Assembly: GCA_947646735.1 (NCBI GenBank)
Contig: CANTFK010000420.1
Location: 31,534 to 95,533, forward strand
From: Peronospora farinosa
Taxonomy: Eukaryota; Oomycota; Peronosporomycetes; Peronosporales; Peronosporaceae
Reading direction: 5' to 3'
DNA: 64,000 bases
This document shows positions 1 to 9,488 of this stretch, piece by piece. The notes under the pieces were generated by a model. It saw only the letters and a list, made by a program, of their open reading frames with translations. It had not been told where the DNA came from and ran no database searches. The position numbers were made by a program, and so were the translations under genes. The number at the start of each line of letters is the position of its first letter. Position 1 is the first letter of the stretch.

Positions 1-236
1 ATCGCGATCCGATATTAATTATTAGTACCGCGATCCGATGCTAATTATTAGTATCGCGATCCGATATTAATTATTAGTACCGCGATCCGATGCTAATTAT
101 TAGTATCGCGATCCGATACTAATTATTTAGTACCGCGATCCGATACTAATTATTTAGTACCGCGATCCGATACAAATTATTAGTATCGCAATCCGATACT
201 AATTATTTAGTACCGCGATCTGGTACTAAAATGGTA
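1..236. repeat. 26-27 bp tandem array inside element R (about 9 units visible)
   Basis: Units follow the pattern cgcgatccgatNctaattatt(t)agtaN, with alternating variants ending in tat or tac. The first unit is cut by the window edge. The same array has about 16 units in copy 2 (24661-25075) and about 5 in copy 3 (30241-30360), so it varies in copy number between R copies. It is direct and contiguous with no spacers. Confidence 0.9.
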
Positions 237-932
237 TTATATCCGAGCGAGGTAGCGATCCAGATCGCGGCGATATTGGAGTGGACCACATTACAAGATC
301 TGATTTTTCCGAAAGGGCGATACGTAGCAACAGATCCTGAGCTACAGATAGTCAAGATCATAGGTTTTGGTATTTGATTGGTTAACATTAATAGAGTTCA
401 ATTTGCTTCTAAATACACGTGTCGACTTCTCTTCCGGGCTGGATTCTTTGGCCTCCCGACGTCTCAAGGAAGTCTACATACTACGCAAGTCATATCCCTG
501 GATTGTTTGGCCAGGGATTACAAGAACTCTCAACAAAACAACTCAAGCTGCGATTGGACGCAGAGGACTAAGAATTCCAGATACAAGATCGCGAGACGGA
601 TCAAGTGGTCAGAAGGCAAGCGGATCAAGTATCTACATTTTTGGACAAGGCGATCTCAAGAGAGATCAGGGCGACTCAAATAGAGCACCCCAAGAACAAC
701 TGCGATCGTGTGAGGAATTCCACGCGATCGCCCCCCACCTATCCCTAACACAATCAAGTTCAACATCGACTCAAGTCTACCGAGAAGAGAGCAACCCGCC
801 CTACCGACGGGTACACAAGGTGAGGAAGGCTATACACACGGAATCGGGGTACCCCCTCCGTTAGTCGGTCGTCCGGGCGCCAGTGGAGAGTTGGGATCGC
901 ATCAGCAATTTTGCGAATCCCACTCCACCACA
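1..932. mobile_element. Element R copy 1 (right part), candidate Ginger-like non-autonomous DNA transposon
   Basis: This is the right part of a repeat seen complete at 24238-25777 and 29845-31053. It ends in CCACA at 932, and the next bases are TATG, the target duplication seen around copy 2. Copy 2 shows imperfect terminal inverted repeats starting TGTGG. TGTNR ends with 4-bp target duplications are features reported for Ginger DNA transposons. No conserved protein is encoded; the open frame at 367-864 has no recognisable domain. It interrupts the RT of the gypsy element at 933-5004. The alternative is a solo LTR, since the ends are also TG...CA. Confidence 0.6.
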
Positions 933-1860
933 TATGCAAATAATTGGCAAGGCCAAGCCACTTACGCAAGTACTTCTGCGACTGTGAAACAGGCCAATCG
1001 ACGATGGATTTGACCTTAGCGAGATCCGCTCTGATGCCTTTCTTCCCAATGAAGCACGTTGAAAAAGGAATCTCTTCGACCCCGAAAATGCACTTAGATG
1101 CACTATCATCAAGCTTATTAGTGCGCATGCACTCGAGCACAGCTCGTAAATGAACAATATGATTCTCGGTATCCGACCGCCCATGTCCAGCACGACTATG
1201 GACAAAAATGTCATCAAAGTACGTCTGTGCATAATTTCGATGGGGTCGAAACAATTGCTTCACCAAACGGGTAAACGTAGCCGGAGCATTAGATAGCCCC
1301 TGGGGCATCACTAACCGCTCCTAGAGCACACCGCTTGGAGTACTAACAGCATTAATCGGAATATCACTAGCTCGCATGAGCAATTGGTAATAAACATCGA
1401 CTAAGTCGAGCGCACTGCACATGGTACAACCGACCATATTGTTCTAAAGAACATCCTTTCTGGGTATTGGCGTCTGTGCAGGTATAGTGGCTGCATTGAT
1501 CTTATTATAAGCGTGAACAATACGCCAATTATCATTCGATTTCTTGACACAGAATGTCGGTGTCGAGTGCGGAGATTTGCTCTCGCGCACCATACCCGCC
1601 GCGTGCTTTGCACGAAAGAACTCGTCAATGACGTCACAATGTTCTTTGGGTAAAGGCCACTGCCGTGTTACACAGTATTTGGTTCCGGGAACCAAGTCAA
1701 TCTCATGACGTACACCTTTATCAGGAAGTAGAACAGACGGTGGATCATGGCACACCACGTCCTGAAATACCTTAACTAAAGGATAGTAGGGATCTGAAGG
1801 GTCCTTCACAATAGATGCCCCACTACGTGCACCAAGCGCCGCCTTGGTATCGTCAAGTAC
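933..1860 (-). pseudogene. Reverse transcriptase of family A copy 1, broken
   Basis: This is the gypsy RT domain read right to left. The fingers region is at 1809-1444 (motif VTRQWPLPK, then SPHSTPTFCVKK). The palm is at 1311-940, with MPQGLSNAPATF and the intact active site YFDD at 1221-1210. Between them, around 1440-1310, there is a frame change and an in-frame stop. The frame runs to the conserved ANYLH motif and is then interrupted by element R. In an intact element RNase H would follow. It is recognised by RT motifs and by its near-identity to 25782-26654. Confidence 0.85.
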
Positions 1861-1941
1861 CTCATCTATAAGCGAGGATTAGCTCAGCTCGAGGCTAGGT
1901 TGCATGACCACCATATCAGATCGATCCCCAGTCTTCAAGGC

Positions 1942-2643
1942 TTAATGAATTTCACACACAAACATTTCGTCTAGCTCTAAGAGAGCGTTAAATGATGAAA
2001 GGACTCCAAGGTCAACCTCACCATCTACGTCACCTGTCACTACGTGAAACAGGATATACAACTGGTCAATGACATCACTACGAGATAAAATAGACGCCTT
2101 GCGTCTCGCAGCCTCCATCTGGCGACGCTGCTGTCTCATTGACTATACCGTACCTTTTATAGTAATTTGGATACCATCACACCTAAGCTCGATATATGCC
2201 TTGACCTTAACCTGCTCTATACTCGAGCCGATGTCATTGCCGACATCCAATGAGTCATCGTCACATGTGACATCATCACTAACAAGATCTTCTACCTTAG
2301 CTTTCTCTATACGAGAGATGATGTCATTACCGACATCTAGTCAATCGCTATTGCTGCAAATGTCACTAACAAGGTCATCAACCTTAACTTGCTCTATCCT
2401 AGGGCCGATGTCATTACCGACATCCAGTGAATCGCTATTTCAGAAAATGTCACTAATAAGGTCATCGATCCTAACTTGCTCTATACGAGAGCCGATGTCA
2501 TTACCGACATCCAGTGCCTCAGTATTACTATGAGTATCATTCAACGGAGTACGTGCCGCTCCACTAGGTATCACTGAGCTCTGCTCGACACTATTATTAT
2601 TGACATTGGAGTTTATCAATTCAGACACTCCAATGTCCAGCAC
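1942..2643 (-). repeat. Tandem repeats in the protease-RT linker, family A copy 1
   Basis: On the minus strand this encodes repeated blocks around LDVGNDIGSRIEQVKVDDL with a spacing of roughly 96 bp, four to five copies, acidic and low in complexity. Two blocks carry in-frame stops. It joins the protease to RT. Families B and C have unrelated tandem repeats at the same place. Copy 2 (26787-27488) differs from copy 1 mainly in one block near 2450-2500, as expected for slippage or conversion inside repeats. Confidence 0.75.
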
Positions 2644-2682
2644 ACTAACTGACTCAGTTAATGGCTCGCGCCAATAGCACTT

Positions 2683-3090
2683 TTATTTCCTAGCAAAGGT
2701 GGGTTCATGACTCTCCAAAGCTTCGCTAGGAACACTGCGCGTTGCGCCTAAGGTTTTGGATCTCCAATCGATCCACGGCTCATGGCGTTCCAGCCAGGCC
2801 ATACCGAGAATGAGATCATATCTCGAGTCCAAATCTAGGACAAGACATCGTTCAACGCTATTGAAGTCTAAAAAATTCACACCTAAGCTCAACGGAACTT
2901 TAGGAACGGTGACACATACACCTGTAGCGAGACGAACGGTTATACTGTCACTCCTCTTGCGCTTTTAGCGCCTCAGCATACAGCTGACTCCCTTCAAGGG
3001 ACCGACGCCGGACATAATTACCCGACGCCCCTGATTCAATTAGAATTGGCCATGTTTCTCAAAGCCTTTAGCGGTTGCCGACACAACCAA
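2683..3090 (-). pseudogene. Retropepsin-like protease of family A copy 1, with Asp-to-Glu at the active site
   Basis: The C-terminal half reads YDLILGMAWLERHEPWIDW at about 2835-2780, the usual flap and ILG motif of gypsy proteases. The active-site motif lies at 3036-3022 and reads E-S-G-A-S, where the family has D-S/T-G-A. A frame break separates the two parts near 2960. Copy 2 has the same Glu, so it predates the duplication of the element. Family membership is clear; activity is doubtful. Confidence 0.7.
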
Positions 3091-3189
3091 CAAGCCTGGC
3101 TTGTTTTTCTGCTCCATGGAAGCATCCACAGAACCACCTGGGGCTAAGCCCTGTTTACATATACCTCTTATAGGTTTACAAAACTTAAA

Positions 3190-4216
3190 TCTTTTCTAGT
3201 AGGGCGCCCCGCACCTACTGGGAGCTGACGTTTTCCCCTGCCGTGATCGCCTTTTGGCTAGGAGTAGGAGTACGGCTCTGCTGATTCTGACGTTGCTTTC
3301 GCAACGGAAAGCTAGGGCGGATATGCCTAGTGATTCCGCACATGTAACATCTACGGATGTTACTTTGCTGCTCAGCAGCTTGAAGCTCAGCTTCTTCAGC
3401 ATGGCTGAGGTCCATGGTTCCGCCCTGTTAGAAGCATTTGAATCATACGATGGTAAACCATAGCGAGCAGATTTGAAATTAAATTCAGCGTTAAACGCTA
3501 TGCTTACTGCCTCTTCGAAAGTCGAAGGCTGGACACGGAAAACTTCTGTCCTGGCGACCCCAGTACAAAGTCCTTTCACAAATATAATTACTCGCACTTC
3601 CTCTGCCAGATGGTCCTGCTGCATAGCAGCAAATGCGAGTTCTCAACTCTTGGACATGTTCCGACAATTTTTTATTACCCTGTCGAGTAGCTAAGAAGCG
3701 TGAGCGCACATGGTAAGCCTGATTAGGCGGTGCAAACACGCAATTTACTTGATATTTAAGCATTTCCCATGTGGAAAATGCGGCGTTTACAGAGACATCG
3801 CTCGTTAGAGCTCACTCTCTAGCTCTCACACCGAGCTTAGAAATGGCCAAGCCAACTCGTTGCTTATCTGGAACAAGCATGGCGGCATCCATTGCCATTT
3901 CAACTTCTCGGATCCAGAGGAGAAGATTTTCTCCCTCCTTCCCCTCAAAGGTCTTTACGTTTAAAACGAGTGGGCGAGCCTTTGGCTCTGCATCAGGCAC
4001 AGGTACCGGGATGTGCTGTGTAGGCGCAGCTGACGCTGCCTGGTCATGGACCTGCCCGAGTAGCGTTGCCTCATAACGCATAAAGGCCTTAAGGCGAGCA
4101 TTGAGGACCTCTGAGCGTCGGGCCAAAAGGGCCTCTATTTGATCGGGCCCAACGAATGCAGATAATTTATCTAGTGCGAGTCGTTGCGCCTAAGAGAGGT
4201 GATTTTGATTCTCCAT
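3190..4216 (-). pseudogene. Gag of family A copy 1, broken
   Basis: The ATG is at 4216. Codon 9 is TAG, whereas copy 2 has GAG. The frame then continues through the capsid-like region ([20 protein letters not shown]) to about 3812, shifts frame in 3763-3491, and shifts again to 3624-3196. The C-terminal zinc knuckle reads C-Y-M-C-G with a His, but the last Cys is replaced, so the CCHC is incomplete. Gag normally forms the particle and binds RNA. Confidence 0.8.
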
Positions 4217-4258
4217 CCTCACAGAGGGTCAGTCTTAAAGACTCAGGTGTAGGATTGA

Positions 4259-4275
4259 CTACTAGTGCTACCAAG
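4259..4275 (-). other. Primer-binding site of family A copy 1
   Basis: Immediately inside the LTR, the minus strand reads CTTGGTAGCACTAG. The same TGGTAGCAC follows the 5' LTR in families B, C and D. It would pair with a tRNA 3' end GTGCTACCA. Which tRNA that is cannot be told from this window. Confidence 0.6.
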
Positions 4276-5004
4276 TGCAGCGGAGCTGCACAGCTCTTTA
4301 ACCAGAGGAAGACTTTAGGCTGAAAGCCTCTTAGTTCTATAGAACAATCAAAAGTTACGGCTAAAAGCCACTTTGTTCAAAGGAACTAATTAAACGACTT
4401 AAAAGTCACCCTGTTCTAAGGAACGAGGAAAGAGACCTTTAGTATACAAGTAATAAGCTTAAGGTTCAGAGAACCAACGCACAGAGTGCAAGAACAAGCT
4501 AGAAGCTTAAAGGTTCATAGAACCAACGCACGAATTGCACAGGAGAACAAGTCAGAACGACTTGAGAACTAATTTTATTTATGCATTGAGATTTTATGAT
4601 TAATCCTACTCTTAGTACCCTACACTAAATTAATTACTATAACAGTAATTATAATATGCAGACTTCGTTATGGGACAATGTGTCGTCTTAACATCTGTGT
4701 ATGATGTACTTAGTACAGCGTTCTCGACTATCGAATCGTAATCGATAAGATACGGTATTACCGAATACCGTAATCGATAAGATACGGTATTACCGAATAC
4801 CGTATCTTAACGATTACGATTCGATAGTAGAGGTATTAAGTATAAGCGTTAAAGATACGGTATTACCGAATACCGTATCTTTAACGCTTATACTTGATAC
4901 CTCTCTAAAGAGAAGTAGTATCAAGCATACATTATATGCAATTAAGGAAACTTCAGCCGTAAACTTTTGGAATGATTTTCCAACCGTCGTGTACCCCGTT
5001 ACAT
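4276..5004 (-). mobile_element. 5' LTR of family A copy 1 (729 bp)
   Basis: On the minus strand it starts TGTAACGGGG at 5004 and ends ...CTGCA at 4276, directly followed by the primer-binding site. It is longer than the two LTRs of copy 2 (591 and 638 bp), mainly through extra palindromic sequence at 4728-4903. The stretch 4276-4560 is a string of short hairpins. The outer flank is a copia gag relic; no target duplication can be tested because the other LTR is outside the window. Confidence 0.85.
4728..4903. repeat. Expanded palindromic module in the LTR
   Basis: The last hairpin has 35-nt arms at 4830-4864 and 4869-4903 with a 4-nt loop and one mismatch. Just before it, the motif gatacggtattaccgaatacc is repeated inside another inverted repeat. 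The matching place in copy 2 (29590-29660) has only one short stem, so the module grew in copy 1. Confidence 0.85.
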
Positions 5005-6042
5005 GTCCAGCTCGAAGGGGTGCAATCTTTTCAGCTTGAGTGAGGTATGCGACCCGGTTTTCGTCGTACTTGGCCATTAGACCGTATTAAGCTCACATAA
5101 TGTGTAGCAGACAGCGTTGTCAAGCACCTGCGCGTCGTCTCCGCCACATGCACCACTCACTGCCACCAAGTAGAGGTAATGCTCGGGCCAGATCCTCTTT
5201 ACATCATTTTTAGCTGTAAGTTGCTTCCTTGACTGGGATGCTGTAGGGCTGTATTGAACGTCTGATGCAGCCACTCCATGACATGTGGAATTGTCGGAGT
5301 CTGGTGCCACCACGTCTCGACCTGCTTGTTGTAGTATTGCTCAGCCGAATCACTCAGGTAGTGATCAAGCAAATCGTTTTTCACGTCTTCGGATTAGTCA
5401 ATGATACATGCCGCTTGAGCGTACTGGACCTGACGCATAAATGCAGGTCCCCAGTCAGGAATTAGCCTCGATACAGCTTGGAGCCATCAAACTTCCGAAA
5501 CGTCAGCCGTCGTTAGCGCTCATCTGAATCTCGCATTGCTCGCTGCGCGTCCGAATCCATCCTTCTCGCGTAATCTTGAGCCACCGCGAGCTCCAATCTA
5601 GAATACGGTGCGCGCATCGGTGGCGCTGCTTATGGTGCCCTCCATTCTGGCGCCGCATGATGGACTGCTTCATGATGTAGCATGCTCGCGCGACCTTGTC
5701 TAGCTCTTGTACGCACCGGGCAATGCAAGAGTGCATCGATAAGCGAAGTTGCGCCACCGCGATTGTTGGAAAGCACAGAACGGAACATTTCTGACTCAAT
5801 CACGCACATCATCCGCTCGTCTTCATCGATTTCTGCTGCGGGACCTCCATTTGCATTATGGCGCGCTTGGAGGTCGACGAAAGTCGCGAGTATCTGCGTG
5901 TTGTCGTCGTCGACTTTCGTAAGCCGTCGGTACGCCTTAGCTACCGCTGGCGACGCTGCGGTCCTTTCGTGGCCGTCGTCGAAGCTGACTGGCGTTGGCG
6001 CGCATAGTTCGCCGTCGGAGCCAGTTGTTGGGCTTATAACCC
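5005..6042 (-). pseudogene. Copia-type Gag relic
   Basis: Minus-strand frames encode pieces typical of oomycete copia Gag. In order these are an N-terminal low-similarity part (6091-5630), G-P-A-F-M-R-Q-V near 5440, LLDHYLSDSAEQYYNKQVETWW at 5370-5305, EHYLYLVAVSGACGG at 5220-5160, and AKYDENRVAYLTQAEK at 5075-5030. At least two frameshifts and one stop (near 5395) break it. It is cut at 5004 by the LTR of gypsy A copy 1. A similar relic lies at 62600-63590. Identification rests on remembered family motifs. Confidence 0.65.
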
Positions 6043-6290
6043 GTTCAAGTAGATGCGTAGTACTCACTAGGTGGTTATTGAATACTAACATGCAATTGGT
6101 CCTTAGTTCGCTAACAAGAGCTACCTCAAAGCCACTCCTTTATCATACTAGACTCACTATACCATACTCACTGATTTACCTTGACCAATGACTGTAAACG
6201 CACTCGTAATTACTGACCGTCATCATGTCCGTAATCCTGCGTCTGTTCAACAGGCGCTCAGCGGTGAGATAGAGTACCTGACCTTCAACA
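6043..6290 (-). mobile_element. Copia LTR (5' side of the Gag relic)
   Basis: The first 130 bp match 55543-55700, the LTR beside a copia pol relic. One end is gttcaag (TGTTCAAG in the other copy), and the other is cttcaaca at 6290, the complement of TGTTGAAG. It lies directly upstream of the gag relic on the minus strand, as a 5' LTR should. The two copies diverge over the rest of their length. Confidence 0.55.
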
Positions 6291-9200
6291 TTCCCATCTT
6301 CAACACTTTATTTCTTCTCAGCAGTCTGAACTCTGGGGCGGGAGCCTTTCTTGTTTAAGGAGGGTTCTGGCTGCTCAGGTTTGCGTTTTATGTTATTTCA
6401 TTTCTCTTATGTTCAGACTCACGAACTCTGATAAGATTATACCTCTACGTCAATCGTACCCATAACTTAGCGGTCAAAATTCTGTATTAATTATAGTAAA
6501 ATGGAAAAAAGCCTTATGATACGGAGAGGGCTTATCCTTTCTTGCTCACCTTGAATTTATCAAAATCTGATTGGTCAGAATGCCAAATCGGAAACATCTC
6601 ATCAAAAATACAAAAAAATAAAGTAATATAGGAATTACAATCCCCAATCTAATCAATATAAAATGAAGCTTTTAATGAGATTCGCGCGAATCAGTCAAAG
6701 ATGTCGAACGCCTTATCTTGTGTATTACACTATCGATAAGCATAACGAGTGACAGAGATGATGAAATTCGAAACAAACTTAAGCGAGATGATCGCTGGAT
6801 TCTGAGTATGGCTGATCTTAACTTTTATTCGAATAAGTTTCTTCTTGGCTGTAGACCTTTTGCAATCTTGAACCCTTTTTAATTTAGAGATGCTACATCA
6901 AGTCGTGCAAGGATATATTAGCTAGCTATTTACTCCTGAGAAACCTTGACTTTTGACTTAGTAAGTCTCTTGCATAAGGTTACGTTCACAAGAGTCTTAG
7001 ATATCGACATCTAAGACTCTCGCCTTTATAGTTGATATTGGCCGAAACATGGTTGTTTATGATGTCAACGGTCGCCCTAAGGACCTCATGATTTTCGATG
7101 AAATACATTATTAGTCCATTGGAAGAGTAATTCAGTGATTCCTTATTCGGTTCAAGCAGATCGGGTTTTTAAATAAACTTACGTGCTGACCAGACAAGGC
7201 TTTCATCGCCTTTTGGTTATATAATCTCTGAGCTGGCTGACCATTCGACGCCAATGCGAAGTTCCACTTGAAATGGTTGCGGTTGTCAAATGTTACCCTC
7301 ATTGATGCATTCCGATTGAAAAGTTGCCGGATAAACAGACCGAGACGCTACGAGCGGGAGCAAGTGTCGTATAGACAGACGAAGACGTGATTCGTGTAGT
7401 CAGTCATATTGAGATTTGGTTATGGTTTTGATTCACTCCTGCAAGTTCTAGATTATGGTCATTTTCTTTAGACAGACGAGAAACGATTATGATGTCCTGC
7501 ATCATGACAACACCTGCCTAAAAATCGGTTGCATCGTTGTCTTGAGGGTGATCAGTGGAACGGGTTCACTGAAAAAGCATCATTATTGTAACAGGTTGGA
7601 TTGACCTAATGAAATGTCTCTATCAGTTCTAACGAGATTCATTAAAGTTGTCGACAAAGCCAGCAAGTAAAATTTCAACGGGCTCAAGCGATGATAATGC
7701 TCATGCTTGCAACCACACTTGTAGTGATAACATAGAGGAAGATTTACAAATACTCGACAAAAATTCGGTTGAGGGTGAAAATTGGGAATAAAGATTGGAC
7801 AAGCTACTGCGATTGGTATCATAACGTGGAAGGGACGGGTGAGAACTAGGTACTGTATGAAAAATGATCTAATGATTTGCTACGACAAATTAACGATGAG
7901 GGAGCCAAAGTGGTGCACAATAGACCAGGAGAGATACTACGACTGGCGGTGTCCCCGCGCCACGCGTCAATGCTTCGACAATAACGCACAAGTCAGCTCA
8001 ACGGACCGCGCAAGCAGTCATTAAGGTTTCTACACCCCACGACACGCGCCGTCGCTCCGGTGACCGCGCATTTTATACAAACGGGCCGCTCGAGCGGCCT
8101 ATAAGGACATAAACAACGGACACGTCTGCTGCTATGCTGATGCAGCATAGCCGGACAATTCCGGGAGCGTCACCCCAGATGGCAAGCTCTGTACAATCAG
8201 CGGACTCGATCGACACCCTGCGTTGCTAACCAGGCTTAGGAACTACCAGACATCCTGCAACCCCTGAATGGTTAAATAGACTCGTCTGTCCCTCTCTCTA
8301 TCTCCGTCGTCAAGTCTGCATGAATAAAAGAGACATTATTTATCACCTCAGCGTGCTTCCACAGCTTTGATCACACAAACCTTATCGTCTGTTGTTGTCT
8401 CTTGATAGTTTAATCTACCACTTTCCCTACGTGGCTTCTTTGGCACATCACGCAGAATAGCCAGCGTGTCTTTTCTTCAGCCACTCTATCGAAACCCCTT
8501 TGAAACGAACCTAAAATGTCCCTCCACGAACGTCCGTCGACGAATTTTCGTCCACGATCCGACACAACTTTCATTAAAGCTGTTGGCGGTCAACGAGTTA
8601 GACGATTTAGGCTTTCCTTGCATTTCTCACCTGGAATGGCGATAGTTTTGTCTTTAGAATAATTGCAACGGGGGTACATCGATACATCGATAAATCAAGG
8701 ACACCATAAAGATCATCTTGTAGGATCTCCTCTTTTTCGAAAATTCGATTGACGAGGAAGTCGACAATGGAATGATCATCGTCGGTCCGTTAAAAAAACC
8801 TTGCCGACCATGCAATATACATGCTTAAACGCAGTAAATTTGAAACAGTGGCGCAGCTGCCTTGCGCGAGAAGCTTTCTGGTAACCATATGCCTACGATG
8901 GCATATTCGATTAAAATCAATGCCATGGCATATGAGACCTTCAAGAAAATCTACCGCCTAAAAACTAAGCATATGCTTTCGCTCGCTTAGGCGTAATTCT
9001 TGCACAGATTAGTGTTGTGTTGTGTTGTGGGTGATTGCTCAATCTGTAGTTGGAAACTTGTTGTGGACTGTTTGCACCCAGGAGTTGAGCTTCTACCTGA
9101 AGCACCAGTTGAAGGATTGGTGCCGATTTGAGGCGAATCGTCGCTCGCTGCTTGTCCGATTCAACAACGAGCTGTTCGTGATATCCAAGCCAAACGATGT

Positions 9201-9488
9201 TACGAACCAAGCAAATGGTGCGCTATGCGGTTCTCATAGTCCAGAAGTTTTGCAAAACGAAAAGTATGTGCGTCCTTTTGTGCATACGGCTTAGATTCAA
9301 TATGCCTAATTTCGTTGTTTGGCTGTATCATCCCGTTGGCACTACAACAGTTCGTCGAGCGTTGGCAGCGACCAACAATCAGACGGAATAATACCCACGA
9401 GTAATCCCATGTACTTGGGCAAGCCAAACAAACTTGTGAAGTATGTGACGTGGCATTCCGGAATTCTCTTCGAAGATATCAAACGATC
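6291..9488. other. Gene-poor AT-rich spacer
   Basis: No convincing gene was seen. Short open frames (7583-7822, 7782-8024, 8965-9294) have no recognisable domain. A perfect 12-bp inverted repeat with a 6-nt loop lies at 6991-7020. A 9-bp hairpin (gctatgctg/cagcatagc) lies near 8131. The stretch 8040-8350 has a TATA-like tttatac and an aataaa signal and could be a decayed LTR, but no pair or duplication was found. The final part should contain the promoter of the transporter gene. Confidence 0.4.

Larger units (their letters stand above)
933..5004 (-). mobile_element. Ty3/gypsy family A copy 1 (partial, runs out of window beyond R)
   Basis: Reading leftwards on the minus strand, the order is 5' LTR (4276-5004), primer-binding site, gag, protease, linker repeats and RT, and then RT is cut by element R at 932. 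The sequence is nearly identical to 25778-29757, with the same R junction. RNase H, integrase and the 3' LTR must lie left of the window if present. Its 5' LTR is inserted in a copia gag relic. It is defective: gag has an early TAG and frameshifts, and RT is frameshifted. Confidence 0.85.

Noticed and set aside
1..236. Regular repeats resembling a CRISPR array
   Set aside because: Units are contiguous with no unique spacers, and the genome is eukaryotic.
367..864. 165-codon frame in R, also present at 25212-25709
   Set aside because: Copy 3 of R does not keep the frame at equal length, and no domain is visible.
860..885. A retroviral-type primer site (TGGCGCCCGGAC) near the right end of R, suggesting a TRIM or LTR element
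   Set aside because: No second terminal direct repeat of about 50 bp was found at the other end of R; the ends are inverted, not direct, repeats.
3254..4076. Plus-strand frames opposite family A gag (also 28098-28920)
   Set aside because: Short, Ser/Thr-rich mirror frames of gag with no conserved start or domain, unlike the antisense frames near the 3' LTRs.
7583..8024. Two overlapping small frames in the AT-rich spacer
   Set aside because: No domain, no paralog in the window, composition like the surrounding DNA.
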